A stretch of DNA of 64,000 nt from an uncultured Oscillospiraceae bacterium (GTDB lineage: Bacteria > Bacillota > Clostridia > Oscillospirales > Oscillospiraceae), in NCBI GenBank assembly GCA_947632005.1, contig CANRNU010000011.1, forward strand, positions 1-64,000. The letters are read 5' to 3'. Positions 25,739 to 35,861 of this stretch are shown one piece after another; position 1 is the first letter of the stretch, and each line of letters begins with the position of its first letter. The notes beneath the pieces are model-generated. The model made no database searches. It was not told the DNA's origin and saw only the letters and a program-made list of their open reading frames with translations. The translations under genes were made by a program, and so were the position numbers.

Positions 25739-26330
25739 ATATGAGCGGGCCCTGCATCGGGAGGGCTTCGCGCTCGTCTGCGGGGCGGACGAGGCCGGGC
25801 GGGGACCTCTTGCCGGGCCGGTGTGCGCCGCGGCGGTCATCCTGCCGGAGGACGCCGATATCCCGGGGCTCAACGACTCCAAGAAACTCACGGAAAAGAA
25901 GCGGGAGGCGCTGTTTCCACGCATCAAGGAGAAGGCTCTGTCCTATGGGATCGCCTTCGCCTCGGTGGAGGAGATCGAGGAGCTGAACATCCTCAATGCG
26001 GCGCTGCTGGCCATGGACCGGGCCATCGGCATGCTGGACCCGGTGCCGGCGTTGGCCCTCATCGACGGGAATACCACAAAGGGCATCTCTGTGCCCGCCC
26101 GGAGCGTGGTGGGCGGGGACGCCCGGTGCGCGTGCATCGCGGCGGCCTCCGTATTGGCCAAGGTCACCCGGGACCGGCTCATGCTGGAGCTGGCGGCACA
26201 GTACCCGCAGTACGGCTTTGACCAGCACAAGGGTTACGGCACCAAGGCGCACTATGCCGCGCTGGAGAAGTACGGGCCCAGCCCCGTGCACCGGCCATCC
26301 TTTTTGAAAAAGTTCTATGCCAAGCGATAA
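25713..26330 (+). CDS. rnhB: Ribonuclease HII, TTG start
   Basis: The 205-aa enzyme degrades RNA in RNA-DNA hybrids and excises misincorporated ribonucleotides. The catalytic acidic residues are in GADEAGRGPLAG (D and E near 25-26), with the LIDGN and AAASVLAKVTRD motifs further on. The only start compatible with the N-terminus is TTG at 25713, 8 bases after GGGGAGG, and it lies inside the end of rbgA. The C-terminus overlaps yraN by 14 bp. Confidence 0.95.
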   Translation: MKDPTDLFEYERALHREGFALVCGADEAGRGPLAGPVCAAAVILPEDADIPGLNDSKKLTEKKREALFPRIKEKALSYGIAFASVEEIEELNILNAALLAMDRAIGMLDPVPALALIDGNTTKGISVPARSVVGGDARCACIAAASVLAKVTRDRLMLELAAQYPQYGFDQHKGYGTKAHYAALEKYGPSPVHRPSFLKKFYAKR

Positions 26331-26688
26331 GAAACTGTTGGGCGCTTTCGGGGAGGACGCGGCCTGCGCCTATCTGAAACGCCAGGGATACAGGATCGAG
26401 GGCCGCAACTATGCCTGCCGGTTCGGGGAGATCGACATCATTGCCCGGGACCGGCGGTATGTGGTGTTCGCGGAGGTGAAGCTCCGCCGGGACGCCTCCC
26501 ACGGCGCGGCGGCAGAGTTCGTCACGGCTGCCAAGCAGCAGCGGGTGATCGCCGCGGCCCAACTGTGGCTCCAGCAGCATCCCACGAAGCTCCAGCCCCG
26601 GTTCGACGTGATCGAGGTCTACGCCCCGGAGGGGTTGGAAACAAAAAAGCCTGAGATTCATCATTTGGAGGACGCGTATTCGCTATGA
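26317..26688 (+). CDS. UPF0102 (YraN) nuclease-fold protein
   Basis: The 123-aa protein belongs to the YraN family, which has a restriction-endonuclease-like fold: GAFGEDAACAYLKRQGY, then GEIDIIARD and VFAEVKLRRD carry the D-(x)n-E-x-K pattern. The biological role is not settled; the gene commonly follows rnhB. It overlaps rnhB by 14 bp and thrC by 4 bp (ATGA). Confidence 0.92.
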   Translation: MPSDKKLLGAFGEDAACAYLKRQGYRIEGRNYACRFGEIDIIARDRRYVVFAEVKLRRDASHGAAAEFVTAAKQQRVIAAAQLWLQQHPTKLQPRFDVIEVYAPEGLETKKPEIHHLEDAYSL

Positions 26689-28166
26689 GATATGTGAGCA
26701 CAAGAGAGGGAGCGGGCGGCATCACCGCCTCCCAGGCCATCATCCGCGGCATCGCCGCAGACGGGGGGCTGTACGTCCCGGAGACCATCCCCACCGTGGA
26801 TATGCAGTTCATCCGCCGTCTGGCTTCCCTGGACTACCGGGGCCGGGCCGTGGCGGTGCTGGGCCTATATCTGGAGGAGTTCTCCCGGCAGGAACTGGAG
26901 CAGATCGCCGCAGCGTCCTATGGGGACAATTTCGACCATCCGTCCGTGGCGCCTGTGCATGTCCTGGACGATGAGACGGCGTATCTGGAGCTGTGGCACG
27001 GCCCCACCAGCGCCTTTAAGGATATGGCGCTGCAGATCATGCCACGGCTTCTCACCGCCAGCCTTCGGAAAAACGGTGAGACGCGCACTGCCAGCATCCT
27101 GGTGGCCACCAGCGGCGACACCGGCAAGGCGGCCTTGGAGGGATTCAAGGACGTGCCCGGCACCTGCATCATGGTGTTCTATCCCCGGGATGGGGTGAGC
27201 CAGGTCCAGAAGCTGCAGATGGCGACCCAGGAGGGGACGAACGTCAATGTGGTGGCCGTGGACGGCAACTTTGACGACGCCCAGACCGGCGTGAAGAAGA
27301 TATTCGCCGACCGGGACTTTGCCGAGGTCCTGGACGGACGGGGGTATTTCCTCAGTTCTGCCAACTCCATCAACTGGGGCCGTCTCGTCCCCCAGATCGC
27401 GTACTATTTCTCCGCCTACTGCGACATGGTGAACGCGGGAAAGCTGGAGATGGGCCACACGCTGGACTTCTGCGTGCCCACCGGAAACTTTGGCGACATC
27501 CTGGCCGGGTGGTATGCCAAGCGGATGGGCCTGCCCGTGGGCCGGCTGATCTGTGCGTCCAACGACAACAATGTCCTCACGGACTTTATCGGGACAGGCG
27601 TCTATGACAAAAACCGCCCCTTCCACCTGACCAGCTCTCCCTCCATGGACATCCTGGTGTCCTCCAACCTGGAGCGGCTCCTCTACTGTCTCACCGGGGA
27701 CGCGGCCCGGGTCCGGGACATGATGGGAAGACTGGGCTCTGCCGGCCGGTATGAGGCGGGCAGCGACCTTCTTGCCGCGGTCCGGGCGGAGTTCGCCGGC
27801 GGCTTCTGCCGGGATGAAGAGGCCAAGGCCGAGATCGGCCGGGTCTGGCAGGAGCACGGCTATCTCATGGACACCCACACCGCCGTGGCGAGCCGGGTCC
27901 TCCGGGACCTGCGGGAGAGGGAGGGCGCGGCCCGTCCCACCGTGGTGGTCTCCACGGCCAGCCCCTTCAAGTTCGGCGGCGCAGTACTGGAATCCCTGGG
28001 CGCGGTGACCAGCGAGACCGGCCCGGCTCTGGTGGAGGAGCTGGCGGCCTTCACGGGTCTGGCCGCCCCCAAGCCTCTGTCCGGCCTGGGAGAAAAGAAG
28101 GTCCGGTTCACCGACTGGGTGGCTGTGGCCGACATGGAGAAGGCCGTCGGCGCGTTCCTGGCGTAA
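26685..28166 (+). CDS. thrC: Threonine synthase
   Basis: The 493-aa PLP enzyme converts O-phosphohomoserine to threonine. Visible motifs are the N-terminal RYVSTREGAGG, the PLP lysine in TSAFKDMALQ (near residue 112), and ATSGDTGKAALEG for phosphate binding. Length and motifs fit the fungal/proteobacterial-like long type rather than the short plant-like type. Its start overlaps yraN (ATGA), so it is the last gene of the lepB operon. No homoserine pathway genes are adjacent. Confidence 0.95.
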   Translation: MRYVSTREGAGGITASQAIIRGIAADGGLYVPETIPTVDMQFIRRLASLDYRGRAVAVLGLYLEEFSRQELEQIAAASYGDNFDHPSVAPVHVLDDETAYLELWHGPTSAFKDMALQIMPRLLTASLRKNGETRTASILVATSGDTGKAALEGFKDVPGTCIMVFYPRDGVSQVQKLQMATQEGTNVNVVAVDGNFDDAQTGVKKIFADRDFAEVLDGRGYFLSSANSINWGRLVPQIAYYFSAYCDMVNAGKLEMGHTLDFCVPTGNFGDILAGWYAKRMGLPVGRLICASNDNNVLTDFIGTGVYDKNRPFHLTSSPSMDILVSSNLERLLYCLTGDAARVRDMMGRLGSAGRYEAGSDLLAAVRAEFAGGFCRDEEAKAEIGRVWQEHGYLMDTHTAVASRVLRDLREREGAARPTVVVSTASPFKFGGAVLESLGAVTSETGPALVEELAAFTGLAAPKPLSGLGEKKVRFTDWVAVADMEKAVGAFLA

Positions 28167-28184
28167 TAAGCGCCATATCGAAAC

Positions 28185-28319
28185 CCTCCCCAGTGCAAGG
28201 GGAGGCGCCGGGTGACAGCGAGGCGGAGGGGTTGTTACCAGTGTGAGATGACCTCCAGTCTGGTAACAATCCTCCAGTCAGCGCCTTTGCGCTGACAGCC
28301 CCCTTTGCACAAGGGGGCC
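28185..28319. repeat. Dispersed intergenic palindromic repeat, copy 2
   Basis: A 135-bp element with the same plan as copy 1 at 14576-14711: left hairpin CCTCCCC...GGGGAGG, GGGGTTGTTACC and GGTAACAATCC inverted pair, right hairpin GCCCCCTTTGCACAAGGGGGC. It starts 18 bases after the thrC stop and may serve as its terminator. The following 70 bases hold nothing recognisable apart from the DUF1540 terminator. Confidence 0.85.
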
Positions 28320-28389
28320 GATTTGGGGTGCTGCCTCCGGGCACAAGGGGGCCTTTCTACAAGGTGCTGTCTGCGGCGGCATATGTAGA

Positions 28390-28407
28390 GGCGGCCTGAT
28401 GGCCGCC
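28390..28407 (-). terminator. Terminator of the DUF1540 gene
   Basis: GGCGGCC (28390-28396) and GGCCGCC (28401-28407) with a four-base loop; on the minus strand it is followed by TCTACATAT, so the T-tract is weak. Confidence 0.55.
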
Positions 28408-28414
28408 CCTGAGG

Positions 28415-28609
28415 TCACACATACTGCCAGGTGTCCACGGGCGAGAAGGTGCCGCAAAAGGTCTCGGCCTTGGTGAGGGCATCCTCGCTCTTGACATTGA
28501 TGTGCGTGGCGGTGCACTGGTCGCTCATGGTATGATGCTTGCAGTTGGACACCGTGCAGCACACGCCGTTGATGCAGTCCCGGCCGCCGCAGTTCTTTTT
28601 CTCATCCAT
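28415..28609 (-). CDS. DUF1540 cysteine-rich small protein
   Basis: The 64-aa product has nine cysteines, including CINGVCCTVSNCKHH and DQCTATHINV, and ends with the TKAETFCGTF pattern of DUF1540 proteins found in spore-forming Firmicutes. It probably binds metal. The ribosome-binding site is GAGGTG about 8 bases before the ATG. It stands alone on the minus strand between thrC and the phosphoesterase gene. Confidence 0.85.
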   Translation of the reverse strand: MDEKKNCGGRDCINGVCCTVSNCKHHTMSDQCTATHINVKSEDALTKAETFCGTFSPVDTWQYV

Positions 28610-28659
28610 CTCTCGATCACCTCGCGGATAGTATCTGCGGGCGGAAAGGCGTTTATGCT

Positions 28660-29349
28660 ATGTCTCTTTTTGCCATAGGCGACCTGCACCTGTCCTTCGG
28701 CGCGGATAAGCCCATGGATGTGTTTGGTCCCCGGTGGAAAAATCATGTGGAAAAGCTCCGGGAGGGATTTTCGGCGCTGGGGCCGGAGGATGTGTGCGTG
28801 CTGTGCGGGGACACAAGCTGGGCGGCAGACCTACCCGGCGCGCTGGAGGACCTTCGCTTCATCGACGCCCTGCCGGGACGGAAGATCGTCCTCAAGGGCA
28901 ACCACGATTATTGGTGGAGCTCCGGGGCCAAGATGAACGCCTTTTTTGCCCAAAACGGCATCGGCTCCGTCTCCATCCTCCACAACAACTTCTACCCCTA
29001 TGGCGAAAACGCCGCGATATGCGGCACGAAGGGCTGGTTCTATGAGGAGAGCCGGGGCACGGAGCACGATAAAAAGCTCATTGCCCGGGAGATCCTCCGG
29101 TTGGAGGCGTCCCTGAAGGCGGCGGGTGACCGGGAAAAATACGTCTTTCTCCACTATCCGCCCAAATACGGCGGCTATGTGTGCCGGGAGATATTGGACC
29201 TGTTCCTCCAATATGACGTGAAAATGTGCTGCAGCGGCCATCTCCACGCCGACAGTCTGCGCCTTGCCTTCAACGGGTGGTATGAAAACACCCGATATCT
29301 GTGCGTTTCCGGCGACGGTATCGATTTTAGACCTTGCAAGATCCTGTGA
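28660..29349 (+). CDS. Metallophosphoesterase
   Basis: The 229-aa calcineurin-type phosphoesterase shows the metal-binding signatures in order: GDLHLSFG (D-x-H), LCGDTSWA (GD), KGNHDYWW (GNHD, near residue 79), LHYPP (H) and CSGHLHAD (GHxH, near residue 190). The natural substrate is unknown. It is on the strand opposite the DUF1540 gene and precedes trigger factor by 85 bp. Confidence 0.9.
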   Translation: MSLFAIGDLHLSFGADKPMDVFGPRWKNHVEKLREGFSALGPEDVCVLCGDTSWAADLPGALEDLRFIDALPGRKIVLKGNHDYWWSSGAKMNAFFAQNGIGSVSILHNNFYPYGENAAICGTKGWFYEESRGTEHDKKLIAREILRLEASLKAAGDREKYVFLHYPPKYGGYVCREILDLFLQYDVKMCCSGHLHADSLRLAFNGWYENTRYLCVSGDGIDFRPCKIL

Positions 29350-29434
29350 TCTTTGGTAAAATATAATGCTGTGTCATTCCATTCTCATTTTTCAGAGCAT
29401 TCCCATCGTATTATTTTGAAGGAGAAGTCAACCC

Positions 29435-30934
29435 ATGATCGTAAAGAACGTAGAAAAGAAAGAAAAGAGCACGGTGAGCTTCGATGTGCTGTGCGACGCC
29501 GCGGAGTTCGAGAAGGCTGTCAACGGGGCCTATCTCAAGAACAAAAGCAAGATCTTTGTTCAGGGCTTCCGCAAGGGCAAGGCTCCTCGGATGGTCATCG
29601 AGGGCATGTACGGCAAGGACGTGTTCTATGACGACGCTGCCGACGATCTGGCGCCTGCCGCTTTCCGCTTCGCCGTGGAGCAGGAGGGCCTGCGCACGGT
29701 AGGCAATCCCGCCGTCAAGGCGGTGGACGTGTCCGACGACAAAGAGCTGACGCTCTCCTTCGTGACGGCGGTCTGGCCTGAGGTGGAGCTGGGGCAGTAC
29801 AAGGGCATCGAGGCCCCCAAGGCCAAGGTGAGCGTCACCGACGAGCAGGTGGCCGAGGAGCTGGAGAAGACCCGCAAGCGCAACAGCCGCATCGTCACCG
29901 TGGAGCGCCCCGCCAAGCTGGAGGACACTGCGGTCATCGACTATGAGGGCAGCGTGGACGGCGTTCCCTTCGATGGCGGCAAGGCCGAGGGCCATAACCT
30001 GGTCCTGGGCTCCGGCACCTTCATCCCCGGGTTCGAGGACCAGGTGGTGGGCATGAGCGCCGGCGAGGAGAAGGACATCAACGTCACCTTCCCCGAGGAA
30101 TACCATGAGAAGTCCCTGGCCGGCAAGGCCGCTGTGTTCCACGTCAAGTGCAACGAGGTCAAGGAGAACCAGATGCCCGAACTGGACGACGAGTTCGCCA
30201 AGGACGTCAGCGAGTTCGACACCCTGGACGAGTACAAGGCGTCCGTGCGGGAGCGCCTGGAGAAGGCCGCCGAGGCAGAGGCCGAGAGCGCCTATCAGTC
30301 CGCGCTCATCGAGAAGGCCGGCGACAACATCACCGCCGACATCCCCGACGCCATGGTGGAAGAGCAGATGGACAACATGATGCGGGAGTATGACCAGAAC
30401 CTGCAGATGAACGGCCTGAACCTGGAGCTGTACCTGAAGTATCTGGGCCAGGACGCCAAGGCCTTCCGGGAGCAGGCCCGTCCCACGGCTGAGCGCCGGG
30501 TGAAGACCGACCTGGTGCTGGATAAGATCGCCCAGGTGGAGGATATCCAGGTCACCGACGAGGAGGTCGACGCGGAGTATGAGCGGCTGGCCGGCCAGTA
30601 CGGCATGACCGCCGAGCAGGTGAAGCAGGCCCTGGCCAAGGACATCATCACCGGCGACGTGAAGACCCGCAAGGCCGCCCAGATCATCTTCGACGCCGGC
30701 GTGCCCACCGAGCCTGTGCCCGAGGAGCCCGCGGCAGAAGAGGCGGCCAAGCCCGCCCCCAAGAAGCGCGCCACCCGCAAGAAGGCCGCTGCCAAGCCCA
30801 CCGGGGACGCTCCCGCGGCGGAAGAGGCCCCCGCGGAAGAGCCCAAGGCGGAGGAGGCCAAGCCCGCCCCCAAAAAGCGGGCCCCCAGAAAGAAGAAGGA
30901 AGAGGCTCCTGCGGAAGAGCCCAAGGCGGAATAA
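29435..30934 (+). CDS. tig: Trigger factor with extended low-complexity tail
   Basis: The product is 499 aa, against about 430 for a typical trigger factor. It is the ribosome-bound peptidyl-prolyl isomerase and chaperone. The N-terminal ribosome-binding domain carries FRKGKAPR (near residue 48), the FKBP-type PPIase domain spans about 155-245, and the helical C-domain extends to about 425. The last 70 residues are a repeated Ala/Pro/Glu/Lys tail with two basic APKKRAxRKK blocks separated by acidic AEEAPAEEPK blocks. A GAAGGAGAAG ribosome-binding site precedes the ATG. It lies directly upstream of clpP-clpX-lon, a conserved protein quality-control cluster. Confidence 0.94.
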   Translation: MIVKNVEKKEKSTVSFDVLCDAAEFEKAVNGAYLKNKSKIFVQGFRKGKAPRMVIEGMYGKDVFYDDAADDLAPAAFRFAVEQEGLRTVGNPAVKAVDVSDDKELTLSFVTAVWPEVELGQYKGIEAPKAKVSVTDEQVAEELEKTRKRNSRIVTVERPAKLEDTAVIDYEGSVDGVPFDGGKAEGHNLVLGSGTFIPGFEDQVVGMSAGEEKDINVTFPEEYHEKSLAGKAAVFHVKCNEVKENQMPELDDEFAKDVSEFDTLDEYKASVRERLEKAAEAEAESAYQSALIEKAGDNITADIPDAMVEEQMDNMMREYDQNLQMNGLNLELYLKYLGQDAKAFREQARPTAERRVKTDLVLDKIAQVEDIQVTDEEVDAEYERLAGQYGMTAEQVKQALAKDIITGDVKTRKAAQIIFDAGVPTEPVPEEPAAEEAAKPAPKKRATRKKAAAKPTGDAPAAEEAPAEEPKAEEAKPAPKKRAPRKKKEEAPAEEPKAE

Positions 30935-30984
30935 GCCAGGAAGTTTTTGGATAGGCTTTCAGTGCTTGGAAAGGAGCGAGAACC

Positions 30985-31566
30985 ATGAGTTTGGTACCGT
31001 ATGTTGTGGAACAGACCTCCCGGGGCGAGCGGTCTTATGACATCTTCTCCCGGCTGCTCAACGACCGCATCATCATGCTGTCGGAGGAGGTCAACGACAC
31101 CACCGCGTCCCTGATCGTGGCCCAGATGCTGTACCTGGAGGGACAGGATCCGGACAAGGACATCCAGTTTTACATCAACAGCCCCGGCGGCAGCGTCACC
31201 GCAGGCATGGCCATCTATGACACCATGCAGTATATCAAGTGCGACGTGTCCACCATCTGCGTGGGAATGGCCGCCAGCATGGGGGCGTTCCTGCTCAGCA
31301 GCGGCGCCAAGGGCAAGCGCATCGCTCTGCCCAATGCAGAGATCATGATCCATCAGCCCTCCGCCGGCACCCAGGGCCAGATCACCGATATGGCCATCCA
31401 TCTGAAACGGCTGGAGGTCATCAAAGAGCGGCTGAACCATATCCTGGCCGACAACACCGGCAAGAGCTATGAGGAGATCGTAGACGCCACCGAGCGGGAC
31501 AATTTTATGACCGCGGAGGAGGCTGTCGCCTACGGCCTCATCGATAAGATCATCACAAAGAGGTAA
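30985..31566 (+). CDS. clpP: ATP-dependent Clp protease proteolytic subunit
   Basis: The 193-aa serine protease forms the tetradecameric barrel. The catalytic triad is visible: S98 in [10 protein letters not shown]123 in MIHQPSAG and D172 in ERDNFM. The length is typical. A GGAGCGAG ribosome-binding site precedes the ATG. clpX follows after 6 bp, so the two are co-expressed. Confidence 0.97.
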   Translation: MSLVPYVVEQTSRGERSYDIFSRLLNDRIIMLSEEVNDTTASLIVAQMLYLEGQDPDKDIQFYINSPGGSVTAGMAIYDTMQYIKCDVSTICVGMAASMGAFLLSSGAKGKRIALPNAEIMIHQPSAGTQGQITDMAIHLKRLEVIKERLNHILADNTGKSYEEIVDATERDNFMTAEEAVAYGLIDKIITKR

Positions 31567-31572
31567 CCGTCT

Positions 31573-32856
31573 ATGCCGAGAGAAGGCGACAGAAAAACAC
31601 TTCGATGCAGCTTCTGCGGCAAGGCCCAGTCCCAGGTCCAGCGGCTCATTGCCGGCAACGAGGCGTATATCTGCGACGAGTGCGTGCGGCTGTGCCTGGA
31701 TATTCTGGGCGATGAATTCCAGGAGGACTATCCGGATTTCACCCTGGACAATCAGGAGCCGGAACAGGTCATGCAGCTCAAGGATGTGCCGGTGCCCCGG
31801 AAGATCAAGGCGGTGCTGGACGAGTACATCATCGGCCAGGACCGGGCCAAGGTGTCCCTGGCCGTGGCGGTGTACAACCACTATAAGCGCATCCTGCACC
31901 GGGAGCAGAGCGATGTGGACCTGCAAAAGTCCAACATCCTGCTGGTGGGGCCCACCGGCAGCGGCAAGACCCTCTTTGCCCAGACCCTGGCCCGGATGCT
32001 GAACGTGCCCTTTGCCATTGCCGACGCCACCACGCTGACCGAGGCGGGGTATGTGGGCGAGGATGTGGAGAACATCCTGCTGCGGCTGCTGCAGGCGGCG
32101 GATTTCGACGTGGAGCGGGCCCAGCAGGGCATCATCTACATCGACGAGCTCGACAAGATCTCCCGCAAGAGCGAGAACACCTCCATCACCCGGGACGTGT
32201 CCGGCGAAGGCGTGCAGCAGGCCCTTTTGAAGATCCTGGAGGGCACGGTCGCCGCCGTTCCGCCCCAGGGCGGGCGCAAGCATCCCCACCAGGAGTTCAT
32301 CCATGTGGATACCAGCAACATCCTGTTCATCTGCGGCGGCGCCTTTGACGGTCTGGAGAAGATCATCGAAAACCGCCTGGACCGCAAGAGCCTGGGCTTC
32401 GGGGCGGAGATCGCCTCCAGGAAGGAGAAGGACGTGGGCGAGGTGCTGAGCCATGTCCAGTCCCACGATCTGCTCAAGTTCGGCATCATCCCGGAGCTGA
32501 TCGGACGGCTTCCGGTCATCACGACCCTGGACAGTCTGAAGCGCGAGGACCTGATCCGCATCCTCACCGAGCCGAAGAACGCCCTGGTGAAGCAGTATCA
32601 GGCCATGCTGGGCTATGACGACGTGAAACTGGAGTTCGACGCCAAGGCTCTGGAGGCCATCGCCGACAAGGCCATCGAGATGGAGATCGGCGCCCGGGGG
32701 CTGCGGAGCATCATGGAGAAGATCATGACAGAGCTCATGTTTGAGGTCCCCTCTGACAACACCATCGAGACGGTCGTCATCACCGCCGACTGCGTCATCA
32801 ACGGCTCCCGTCCGGTCATTTACCGGCGGAGAAAACTGGATCTTGACGCATCCTGA
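31573..32856 (+). CDS. clpX: ClpX ATPase, specificity subunit of ClpXP
   Basis: The 427-aa AAA+ unfoldase has an N-terminal zinc-binding domain (CSFCGKAQ and CDECVRLC), Walker A GPTGSGKT near residue 126, Walker [11 protein letters not shown] near 190, and the RKHPHQEF/pore region. It delivers tagged proteins to ClpP. It follows clpP by 6 bp. A short terminator-like hairpin separates it from lon. Confidence 0.97.
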   Translation: MPREGDRKTLRCSFCGKAQSQVQRLIAGNEAYICDECVRLCLDILGDEFQEDYPDFTLDNQEPEQVMQLKDVPVPRKIKAVLDEYIIGQDRAKVSLAVAVYNHYKRILHREQSDVDLQKSNILLVGPTGSGKTLFAQTLARMLNVPFAIADATTLTEAGYVGEDVENILLRLLQAADFDVERAQQGIIYIDELDKISRKSENTSITRDVSGEGVQQALLKILEGTVAAVPPQGGRKHPHQEFIHVDTSNILFICGGAFDGLEKIIENRLDRKSLGFGAEIASRKEKDVGEVLSHVQSHDLLKFGIIPELIGRLPVITTLDSLKREDLIRILTEPKNALVKQYQAMLGYDDVKLEFDAKALEAIADKAIEMEIGARGLRSIMEKIMTELMFEVPSDNTIETVVITADCVINGSRPVIYRRRKLDLDAS

Positions 32857-32878
32857 ACAATTATCCTGAACGGGACAT

Positions 32879-32902
32879 GGCCGCACGAAGGTGCGGCCTT
32901 TT
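32879..32902 (+). terminator. Terminator or attenuator between clpX and lon
   Basis: GGCCGCAC (32879-32886) and GTGCGGCC (32891-32898) with a GAAG loop and TTTT. The short T-tract suggests partial termination, which would lower lon expression relative to clpPX. Confidence 0.7.
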
Positions 32903-32923
32903 CCCGAGATGGGAGGTCATACC

Positions 32924-35287
32924 ATGGATACTGAAACTACGATCACTTCCCGCAGCCGGATCTATCCGCTGATCGCCCTGCGGGGCATCTGCGTGTTCCC
33001 GGGCATGCGGCTCATTTTCGATGTGGACCGGGACGACGCCATGGGCGCGCTGGACGCGGCCATGGCGGCTGACCAGACGCTGTTTCTGGTGGCGCAGCGG
33101 GACGCAGCTGCCGAGACGGTCACCGGGGCGGACAGCCTGTTCAAGATCGGCACCATTTGCCGCATCCATCAGGTGCTGCGGGTCCCCGATGAGGAGGGGG
33201 CCAAGGTGATGGTGGAGGGCGTGAGCCGGGGCTACCTGGAACGCCTCACCGGCACGAAGCCCTATTTCACCGCCCAGGTGGAGCTGGTGGAGACGGAGGT
33301 CAATCCCCGCACGGCTGTGAAGGCCGAGGCTCTCATCCGGCAGTGCTATGGTCTGCTGGAGAAGTATGCCCAGAATTCCGGCCTGGACCTGGGCGACGTG
33401 CTCCGGGACATCCTGCCCAGCACCGACGCAGGGTATGTGGCGGACTATGTGACCCAGAACATCTACATGCGCCATGAGCAGAAGCAGCTGGTGCTGGAGG
33501 AACTGCGTCCCATGCGCCGCCTGGCGCTGGTGAACCGGCTCATCCGCTGGGAACTGGACATCCTGGACGTGGAGCAGTCCATCCACGAGGAGGCTGCCAA
33601 GCGGATGAAGCAGGTCCAGCGGGAGATGTTCCTGCGGGAGCAGCTCAGGACCATCCAGGCGGAGCTGGGGGAGGACGAGGGCTACGGCGACGATACGGAG
33701 GAGTACCGGGCCGCCGTGGCGAAGGCGGACCTGCCCAAGGAGGTAGCGGACAAGCTGTTCAAGGAGATCGGGCGGCTGGCCAAGCAGCCCTTTGGCAGCG
33801 CTGAGTCCGCCGTGATACGCAGCTATCTGGACATCTGCCTGGAGATCCCCTGGAAGACGGAGACGGAAGACGACTTGGACACGGCAGCCGTCCGGGCGGC
33901 CCTGGACGCGGACCACTTCGGCTTGGAGAAGATCAAGGAGCGGGTGGTGGAATATCTGGCCGTGCGGAAGCTGGCGCCGGAGCAGAAGGGCTCCATCCTG
34001 TGCCTGCTGGGCCCTCCGGGCACCGGGAAGACCAGCATCGCCCTGTCCATCGCCCGGGCCATGGGACGGAAGCTCTGCCGCATCTCCCTGGGTGGCATCC
34101 ACGACGAGGCGGAGATACGGGGCCACCGGAAGACCTATGTGGGGGCCATGCCAGGCCGCATCATGGCGGGCATCCAGCAGGCCGGCAGCCGTAACCCGGT
34201 GATGGTGCTGGACGAGATAGACAAGCTGGGCTCCGACTACCGGGGCGACCCCTCCGCGGCCCTTTTGGAGGCCCTGGACCCGGAGCAGAACAGCCAGTTC
34301 CGGGACCACTTCCTGGAGCTGCCCTTCGACCTGTCCGACGTGTTTTTCATCACCACGGCCAACGCCGCCGACACCATCCCGCCGGCGCTGCTGGACCGGA
34401 TGGAGGTGGTGGAGTTCGCCGGCTATACCGATGAAGAAAAGCTGGCCATCGCCAAGGATCACCTGCTGCCCAAGCAGCGGAAAAAGCACGGCCTGAACGG
34501 CAATCAGCTGCGGATCAACGACGGGGCCATGCGGGAGATCATCGCCCGGTACACCCGGGAGTCCGGGGTGCGCAAGCTGGAACAGCGCATCGCGGAGATA
34601 TGCCGGAAGACCGCCGCAGGCATCGTGGCGGGGCAGTTCAAGTCCAAGTACCTCCGGGCCGGCAGTCTGGAGGAGCTCCTGGGCCCGGCCAAGTACAAGG
34701 ACGCCAAGTCCGGCGGCGACGCGGAAGTGGGCCTGGTGCACGGCCTGGCCTGGACCCGGGTGGGCGGCGAGATGCTGGACGCAGAGGTGGGCGTCATGGA
34801 CGGCTCCGGCAAGCTGGAGCTGACCGGCAACCTGGGGGACGTGATGAAGGAATCCGCCCGGGCGGCCCTGACCTATATCCGTGCCCACGCTGCCGCGCTG
34901 GGAGTGGACCCGGCGTTTTACAAGAACAAGGACATCCATATCCACTTCCCGGAGGGCGCCGTGCCCAAGGACGGACCCTCCGCCGGCGTGACCATCTGCA
35001 CAGGACTTGTGTCCGCCCTGGCCAATGTGCCTGTCCGGCAGGACGTGGCCATGACGGGAGAGATCACGCTCCTGGGCCGGGTGCTGCCCATCGGCGGCCT
35101 GCGGGAGAAGACCATGGCGGCCCTCCGGGCCGGCATCCATACGGTCATCATCCCCGCGGAGAATGAGCCGGACCTCAATGAGATCGACCAGACCGTCCGG
35201 GCGGCGCTGAATTTCATCACGGCCAGCCGGGTGGACACGGTGCTGGACGCCGCGCTGTGCCGGGAGAAGACCGATGATCAAAACTGA
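32924..35287 (+). CDS. lon: ATP-dependent protease Lon
   Basis: The product is 787 aa from ATG 32924, which has GGGAGG 8 bases upstream; an in-frame GTG at 32891 lies inside the hairpin and is unlikely. The substrate-binding LAN domain covers about 10-200, the AAA+ module has GPPGTGKTS (Walker A near 363) and a VMVLDEIDK Walker B, and the C-terminal protease domain holds the Ser-Lys dyad in PKDGPSAG (S686) and LREKTMAA (K729). Its 3' end overlaps engB by 14 bp. Confidence 0.96.
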   Translation: MDTETTITSRSRIYPLIALRGICVFPGMRLIFDVDRDDAMGALDAAMAADQTLFLVAQRDAAAETVTGADSLFKIGTICRIHQVLRVPDEEGAKVMVEGVSRGYLERLTGTKPYFTAQVELVETEVNPRTAVKAEALIRQCYGLLEKYAQNSGLDLGDVLRDILPSTDAGYVADYVTQNIYMRHEQKQLVLEELRPMRRLALVNRLIRWELDILDVEQSIHEEAAKRMKQVQREMFLREQLRTIQAELGEDEGYGDDTEEYRAAVAKADLPKEVADKLFKEIGRLAKQPFGSAESAVIRSYLDICLEIPWKTETEDDLDTAAVRAALDADHFGLEKIKERVVEYLAVRKLAPEQKGSILCLLGPPGTGKTSIALSIARAMGRKLCRISLGGIHDEAEIRGHRKTYVGAMPGRIMAGIQQAGSRNPVMVLDEIDKLGSDYRGDPSAALLEALDPEQNSQFRDHFLELPFDLSDVFFITTANAADTIPPALLDRMEVVEFAGYTDEEKLAIAKDHLLPKQRKKHGLNGNQLRINDGAMREIIARYTRESGVRKLEQRIAEICRKTAAGIVAGQFKSKYLRAGSLEELLGPAKYKDAKSGGDAEVGLVHGLAWTRVGGEMLDAEVGVMDGSGKLELTGNLGDVMKESARAALTYIRAHAAALGVDPAFYKNKDIHIHFPEGAVPKDGPSAGVTICTGLVSALANVPVRQDVAMTGEITLLGRVLPIGGLREKTMAALRAGIHTVIIPAENEPDLNEIDQTVRAALNFITASRVDTVLDAALCREKTDDQN

Positions 35288-35858
35288 GCCCGCCAGATTC
35301 GTCAAGTCCGCCGGACGGGCGGAGGACTTTATCCGGGATGGCCGCCCCTGCGTGGTGTTCGCGGGCAAGTCCAACGTGGGCAAAAGCTCCGTCATCAACT
35401 GTCTGGTGAACCGGAAGAATCTGGCCCGGGTGGGCTCCGCCCCCGGCAAGACCACCAACATCAACTATTTTCTGGTGGGGGAGGCCGTCTGGTTCGTGGA
35501 CCTGCCCGGCTACGGCTACGCCAAGGTGTCCCAGGCGGAGAGGAACCGGTGGGGCCGCCTCATGGAGGACTTTTTCGCCGAGGGCGAGCGCATCGCCGTG
35601 GGCGTGCAGATCGTGGATGGCCGTCACGCCCCCACGGCGTTGGACATACAGATGAGCAGGCTCTTCGAGACATGCGGCTGTCCCCGGGTGGTGGCGGCCA
35701 ACAAGTGGGACAAGCTGAAGAAGTCTGAGATGGAGCCGAATCTGGCCCGCATCCGCGATATGCTGGAGTTGGGAGAGGGCACGCTGCTGCTGCCCTTCTC
35801 CGCGGAAAAGCGTACAGGCCGCAGCGAGCTTTTAGGGGCGATATCCGCCCGGGTGTGA
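35274..35858 (+). CDS. engB: Ribosome biogenesis GTP-binding protein EngB/YsxC
   Basis: The 194-aa TrmE-Era-like GTPase takes part in 50S assembly. The P-loop [10 protein letters not shown] is near residue 29, G3 DLPGYGYA near 75, and G4 NKWD near 143. The N-terminal [11 protein letters not shown] is typical of the family. It overlaps lon by 14 bp; the lon-engB order is conserved in Firmicutes. Confidence 0.95.
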   Translation: MIKTEPARFVKSAGRAEDFIRDGRPCVVFAGKSNVGKSSVINCLVNRKNLARVGSAPGKTTNINYFLVGEAVWFVDLPGYGYAKVSQAERNRWGRLMEDFFAEGERIAVGVQIVDGRHAPTALDIQMSRLFETCGCPRVVAANKWDKLKKSEMEPNLARIRDMLELGEGTLLLPFSAEKRTGRSELLGAISARV

Positions 35859-35861
35859 CAG

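Noticed and set aside
32891-32923. GTG start for lon at 32891
   Set aside because: The codon lies in the right arm of the clpX-lon hairpin without a ribosome-binding site, whereas ATG 32924 has GGGAGG at the correct distance.
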